Part shown: one piece after another, positions 58,974 to 64,000 of the stretch
Position numbering within the stretch: the stretch's first letter is position 1
How the letters are laid out: every line of letters begins with the position of its first letter
DNA from: Fallopia convolvulus
Taxonomy: Eukaryota > Streptophyta > Magnoliopsida > Caryophyllales > Polygonaceae
Assembly (NCBI GenBank): GCA_964016875.1
Contig: OZ024721.1
Span: 4,655,001-4,719,000 of the forward strand
DNA: 64,000 nucleotides
Direction of reading: 5' to 3'
The notes under the pieces: model-generated
What the model was told of the DNA's origin: nothing
Seen by the model: the letters and a program-made list of their open reading frames with translations, nothing else
Database searches by the model: none
Position numbers and translations under genes: made by a program

Positions 58974-60424
58974 GTGATAGCATATATTATTTAACCTAAC
59001 TTGTACAAGTTAATGAATATGTCTATGGATTTGAATAGTAAATCCTAAGAGGGATTATACAAGTGTGTTCCCATACTCATTAAACTGCCATCATGGAAGC
59101 ACAGTGTTAGGACTCGGGAGGAACACAAGTGGCATATTGTTTTTTTGGTAGAACACAAGTGGCATATTACACAGCAAATGTTGCGCACTCTTCTACAAAC
59201 ATTCTTTTCCTTGAAGCTTCTCGTAGCAGGAATTATTGTACATGGTTTAATTGATTAAATTCGGAGTAATAATTTGAATTACTTTATTAATGGATGATGC
59301 AATTATAATTCAATCCATAAACAATGAGTCAATCAAGAAAGAACTAGGAAGATGGTTGAGAATGGGTGATGGTGATCTCACATTCTGCAATAATTTGGAA
59401 ACATTATTTGTCCGGTTTAATTCGTTGTTTAATGTTTGAATTATCAATTATCAATAAATGCTAAATCTAATCATAGAGCTATCGATTTTGTTATAAATGA
59501 AAGCCTTTTGTTTATGGGCTTCAACCCAATCAAGTTTTGGATGCATTCAATACTAAGATATTAAGAATATTAATTAGCATTTTTGAATCCATGATAGCAA
59601 TTGATTGTGCGGAATCTATGAACGAGAGAGTATGTGATCTTTATCACTCAAATCTCTTGTCTTAGGATTTTACATAGGGACGCTGAATGATTTAGCGTGT
59701 TGGGAAAAATAATTTAAGATTTTTTTTGGCGAAAGACGGTGCCCCATAAACGTGGAATTAAAAATATCAAAATACTATCTTTGAAAGATTAACTGCTTAA
59801 TTAGATGCCTAAAAACTAATTAAAATATTTATTTATTGACCTAATAGGATGATACCATTAATCAATATGTATACACTCATATCTAAACAACCCACACCAT
59901 ATATTAAAAGTCTAGGTTCTTTACTATATTAACTCACTTAATTAAACCCCTTTAATGTTTAGACATTTAATATAATTGTATTTTTAAATACATAATCCCA
60001 AATAAAAAATTAAATAACCCAACACAATAGCCCAGCAAAAAAATTAAAATTTAAATGTGATATAGTGAAAATAAATACAATTAGATACTATCAAATCTAT
60101 TTATAAGATTTAAATAAAATATCAAATCTCATTTCGTTATTTAAATAGGTCGTCTCAAGTACAAATGATTATTAGGAGGAGTTTGGTACAAATGATTATA
60201 CCAAGATTTTCGTGAAGTACAAAGATATGATTTTTTTTCTTTAATTGATCGACCACTATTATGTTGCTCCCACAAACTTAAAACAAATAGTTTTATTTTT
60301 GTCTAGATACTCGTCTTGTATTATATCGTTGCTTTACCTTATATTTGTCCAGGTCGCTAGAAGAGTGGAAGGCCTTAGTAATAAAGGCCACGTACCACTA
60401 TCCACATCTCTGAATGCATGTATT
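58974..60424. other. Probable copia 1 3' LTR and intergenic DNA
   Basis: The first 100-150 bases after the polypurine tract look like an LTR start; the LTR end was not found. The remainder is AT-rich without genes or other termini. Confidence 0.35.
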
Positions 60425-61728
60425 CAGGGCCGTTCAATGGATTTTGGTGGTCCTGTTCGTAAATCAAATTGAGGCCCTAATAAAAAACGATAGAAACACA
60501 AAAGTGTAATTTAAACTTCACCATACTAATAATATGATTCCTGTTTCATAAAAATAAACAACAAAATTTAAAAAGTAACATTACATTTCAGTTTAGTGTA
60601 CCATTCACTTGTTTCATAAAAATAAACCTCAAAAATTAGAAGGTAACATTACATTTCATCCTAGTGTACCATTCACTTGAAAAGAAGCATTCTTCTAGCA
60701 TTATTTGAAATGAAATCTTCAATCAATCTTTCATGATCAATCTTTTCCATTAAATCATTCTCAATTGCAATCATAGCTAATCCATTGAGCCTTTCTTGTG
60801 TCATTGTAGAGCGCATGTAAGACTTTAGCAACTTCAATTTTGAAAAGCTCCTTTCTGCAGAAGCAACCGTCACAGGAATAGTTAATAAAATTCTGTATAC
60901 AATAAATGTATTAGGAAAACAATCCATGCTTTTCAAATACTTCAAAATATCAATAGGTTGCATCATTCTCTTAGGCAAAAAATTTTGCAGTAATTTTAAC
61001 TCCATATATAACTCATTTGCATCAATATCAGCCTTTTCATCTTTCTTCAAGCATGTTTCAATATGACTACAAGAAGATTTAAGACACATATCATCCAATG
61101 AACACAATTTTTCAGAAGTAAATAAGAATCCAAAAACAGTTTCATACTCTTGATATTGTTCAAACCTCCTAGTAAGTGAAGTAATTGCTTGATCAACAAC
61201 AAATAAGAAATACTTCACCTTAAAAGACTCTTCTGCAGATTGTAAACTAACTTCAGATGTACCATTTTCATTCTCATCAAAATGTTTTTTCCTTCGAATG
61301 ATACGCTTTTGAGGAAAAATTGGATCAATATTATTCTCAATGGCAATTTCCTTTGCTACTTCTAAGGCACTTAAGAATCCAGTATTTCTATAGCCTTTAA
61401 AAAAAGAAATCAACCCCTTAATTTTTTCAATAGCAACATCAATAAGCATGTCTTTTGATTGTAAATGCTTGCTAACTATATTCACTGCATATAACACTTC
61501 ATACCAAATAACTATAGACACTAGAAACTCAAAATCACCAAGCTCATTTTGTGCCAAAGACTTAACTTCACTTCTAATTTTTGAATCATTATCATTATCT
61601 CCTACTTCAAGTAAAGCTTCTCTAATTTCTGAAACTTGAAATCTTATAGCTTTGACACTATCAATACGACTCTCCCAACGAGTAGATGACAATGATTTAA
61701 CAGTCAATCCTTTCACATTATCTTTAAA
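60425..61728 (-). mobile_element. hAT transposon, 3' portion
   Basis: CAGGGCCG at 60425 is a typical hAT terminal sequence and precedes the transposase end by about 250 bp. The element is cut at 61728 by a CACTA insertion. The other hAT end is outside the window or beyond the CACTA. Confidence 0.55.
60673..61728 (-). pseudogene. hAT transposase, C-terminal part
   Basis: About 350 codons are open on the minus strand, from the FKDNVKGLTVKSLSSTRWES block to the stop at 60673. The TRWESR motif, the long helical middle, and the C-terminal dimerisation region (NTFIVYRILLTIPVTVASAE, then RSFSKLKLLKSYMRSTM and ERLNGLAMIAIE) identify a zinc-finger-MYM-type/hAT transposase. The N-terminal BED or TTF zinc finger and the first catalytic Asp region are missing because a CACTA element interrupts the gene at 61729. 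The frame is otherwise uninterrupted, which points to a recent copy. Confidence 0.88.
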
Positions 61729-61739
61729 CACTACAAGAT

Positions 61740-62210
61740 TCTGGAGATTTAGCGACCATATTTGGCGACCAAGTTGGTCGCTAAATCGATTTAGCGACCA
61801 GATTGTGGTCTCCAAAAATGGTCGCCAAAAGGTCGGACGCTAATGTCTCAGCAACCACGTGATCGCTAATGGTAGCGACCACATCGACCACATGGTCGCT
61901 ATTTCTAGCGACCATGTGGTCGCTCAGTAGCGACCATGGACGCCGCTGGTCGCCACTATTGTGACGACCGGTACTGCGACCAATGCGACCACACTTGTCG
62001 CCATGGGCGGCGACCACGTGGTCGTCGATTGACGCCACCTATAGCGACCACGTGGTCGCTATAGTGGCGACCACCTGGGCGCTATAGTGGCGACCACGTG
62101 GTCGCTATAGTGGCGACCACGTGGTCGCTAAAATACTTTGCCTGGACCTAAACGCACGATCGTGCGCACATACGGCGTTCAAAATATAGCGACCACATGG
62201 TCGCTAATAT
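61740..62210. repeat. CACTA subterminal array of GCGACCA/TGGTCGC
   Basis: The 7-mer GCGACCA and its complement are repeated many times. Three perfect copies of the 16-bp palindrome GCGACCACGTGGTCGC lie at 62044-62059, 62090-62105 and 62113-62128, and shorter versions occur throughout. In En/Spm, TNPA-type proteins bind subterminal repeats; the array is the likely binding region for the adjacent gene's product. Confidence 0.85.
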
Positions 62211-62391
62211 TTATTTAATTAAAAAAAATAAAAATTTATTTCCGCTTTATTAATATTAATTTTAAAAAATTAGAATCGCAGAAAACAAAATATTTACAAA
62301 TTTAATTCCAAAAATATTTACAAAATTATTTACAAAATTAATTACAAAAATATTTACAAAATTAATTACAAAAATATTTAAAATAAACTAT

Positions 62392-63848
62392 CTAGTTGTT
62401 TCCGTCGGGGTTCGCCGCATCACTTCCGTCTGCACCATGGGACCCACCCTGCTGCGGGTCGAAATTTTGCTGCATCCGAGCCATGAACTCCTCGAGCCGA
62501 GCGACCCTACTACGCAAGTCCGTCACTTCGGTCGTAAGCTCGGGGTTGCGCTGCGTCAAATGCTCCACCCGAGGAGGTTCCCGACGGGGCGCCGTCAATC
62601 GTGACCCATAGAACTCGGAGGCGGCGTTGCCAAGCCCGAAGACAGCGCCGCCCGGGCCCACCCCTCCAACGGCCGTCAGAAAGGCATCGCACTCGTCTTG
62701 AAAAGACGGAGTGCTGCCCGTCTCCGAGGACCTCTGGGAGAGGATCTCCCGGGTCCGAGCCTAAAAAAAGCATAATCATATAAATAAAAATAATAATAAA
62801 CTAAATATAATAAGAAATGAAATAAGTGAAATACTTACAGCGATCTGGGCGGACCGGTCGTCTATAAAATGTCGGTCCGGGTCCTGTGTGTGCGTCTCGA
62901 TGAGAAGCTCGAGAGGCGTAATCGGACGACCCCGTTGGGTTTCCTACGAATGATTAACATATATTAATATTTATTAAAAGTATATTAACCTATTATAAAT
63001 AAATTTAAAATAAAATACATAAATTTAAATTAAAATAACGTACCAAATGTTGCATGGTATCGAGGTGTGACCTCGAACCACTGCTGTGGTTCGAGGGATT
63101 TGTATGCCGGATTCTCTTCTGACGCTCACACTTCGCCTTGTACTCGGGCGTGTTCCAATACGCCACCCAAAGGTCCCAAGCGGCGGAGTTGATCCAGCTC
63201 GGCTTCTTCCCCGCCCGACGACTCTTCCCAACCTTGTCGTCGTATCGCTTCTTCGCGATCTTCTCCCACAATAGCCGGATCGTCTCGACGTCCATACCCG
63301 GCTTCTTGGCATCCCATTGGAAGTGCGTCTAAAACAAAATAATAAAGCAAACATATTAGTCGATAAATACGAAATATTGTCTGAAAAAAAATATATACGA
63401 AATATGTAAATCGTAATGCGAAATAAAATAAAATTACCCTCCAAGCCTCAAACCACCGCGCCTTTGATGCGGCGGTGGCAAAGTCGAACTCCGACGCCCT
63501 ATCGTCGGGTTGGCCGGTAATGATGTGCGTGGACCACCGCGACACCATTCCCGACGGCTGCAAGCTGCAAGATTTCGCAAAAAGACATTATAACATTTTT
63601 TTAAAATTTACAAATTTAAAATAAATTGAGTATTACCTTCCGCCGCGAATGGAAAGGTCCCATACGCGGTTGGGATCGAGCCCATTGCTCGATCCCGCCG
63701 AGGGCGCCGGAGTAGGGGTTGTGGACCCCTCTGCGGGGGCAACCTCGTCGTCGGACAAATGAGGTGTGTCCGTGCGGGTCGCATCGGAATCGTGCTCCTC
63801 CTCGTCCGGAAGAGGAGCTCGTGCACGACGTCGTCCTCCTCCTGACAT
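62392..63848 (-). CDS. CACTA TNPA-like protein (Transposase_24 family)
   Basis: Five exons on the minus strand: 63637-63848, 63438-63564, 63044-63328, 62839-62943 and 62392-62760. All are GT-AG with matching phase and give 365 residues. The start is the ATG of MSGGGRRRARAPLPDEEE, a low-complexity N-terminus. Exon 3 carries the Transposase_24 (PF03004) core: KKRYDDKVGKSRRAGKKPSW, AWDLWVAYWNTPEYKAKCER and SRSHLDTMQHL. Exon 4 has RGRPITPLELLIETH, and the C-terminus holds a predicted coiled coil (LTTEVTDLRSRVARLEEF). TNPA-type proteins bind subterminal repeats during CACTA transposition. The exons are much richer in GC than the introns. No stops or frameshifts are seen, so it may be active. Confidence 0.85.
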
Positions 63849-64000
63849 ACTAAAACAACAAAACAACAACCCTAACAACAACTTAAACAACAACACCACC
63901 ATGAACAACAACAAAAAAACTCAATTTAAACAACTTCATTAATTCCAAATTCATCAAACTCTATCCAAACACAACAACAACAACAACAACAACGTGGTCG

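Larger units (their letters stand above)
61729..64000 (-). mobile_element. CACTA (En/Spm) element, left end and gene
   Basis: The element starts CACTACAAGATTCTGGAGAT inside the hAT transposase. Its subterminal region to about 62210 is an array of GCGACCA and TGGTCGC words. One TNPA-like gene follows on the minus strand. The last bases of the window read CGTGGTCG, which may be the start of the other subterminal array; if so, the element lacks a TNPD transposase. The far end is not in view. Confidence 0.85.

Noticed and set aside
62510..63826. Alternative ORFs overlapping the CACTA gene in other frames
   Set aside because: GC-rich exons keep several frames open; only the spliced frame gives the Transposase_24 core and consistent phases.

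Overview
The window is nuclear DNA of a flowering plant, most likely a eudicot. The evidence is GT-AG introns, an AT-rich background, a plant-specific glutaredoxin-like gene with an SLRG active site, a plant C2-ArfGAP gene, and dense plant transposons of many orders (Helitron, CACTA, hAT, PIF/Harbinger, Ty1/copia, gypsy-like, RTE LINE). The species cannot be named from the sequence.

Five host genes look intact. They are a ROMO1/Mgr2-like mitochondrial protein (10944-13298, +, 3 exons), a glutaredoxin-like zinc-cysteine protein (19368-20162, +, single exon), a C2-domain ArfGAP of the AGD11-13 type (22127-24468, -, 8 coding exons), a YAE1-like Fe-S adaptor (26494-28026, -, 4 coding exons) and a TMEM223-like mitochondrial membrane protein (34235-34960, -, single exon). 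I reconstructed the multi-exon genes by checking that splice phases add up at every junction. They form no operon or obvious pathway, although two are probably mitochondrial and a third belongs to Fe-S protein biogenesis.

Layout: 1-6440 is a tandem duplication whose second copy carries a 5.0 kb Helitron; the first copy is an uninterrupted empty site. 6441-10330 is repeats, with a relic exon of a BRX-domain (PRAF-type) gene. 10.9-13.3 kb is the ROMO1-like gene. 13.6-18.8 kb is small repeats and a hAT-like element. 19.3-29.1 kb is the gene island (glutaredoxin-like, ArfGAP, YAE1). 29.2-31.7 kb is a small Helitron and a Tourist MITE. 32.0-34.1 kb is a partial duplicate of the 5' part of the ArfGAP gene, split by a 5'-truncated RTE LINE. 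34.2-35.5 kb is the TMEM223-like gene and a hAT MITE with a perfect 8-bp target duplication.

From 36.2 kb to the end is nested transposons. A plus-strand copia is split by a gypsy-like solo LTR (TSD TTATT). That LTR is split by a Sirevirus-like copia on the minus strand (TSD ATTCC, paired LTRs of about 965 and 970 bp, an extra ORF after pol). That copia in turn holds a plus-strand gag-only element marked by eight copies of the palindrome TCGGGCCCGA. At the right edge a hAT transposase is cut by a CACTA element whose only visible gene is a five-exon Transposase_24 (TNPA-like) gene, next to an array of GCGACCACGTGGTCGC palindromes. No tRNA, rRNA, CRISPR or organelle sequence was seen.
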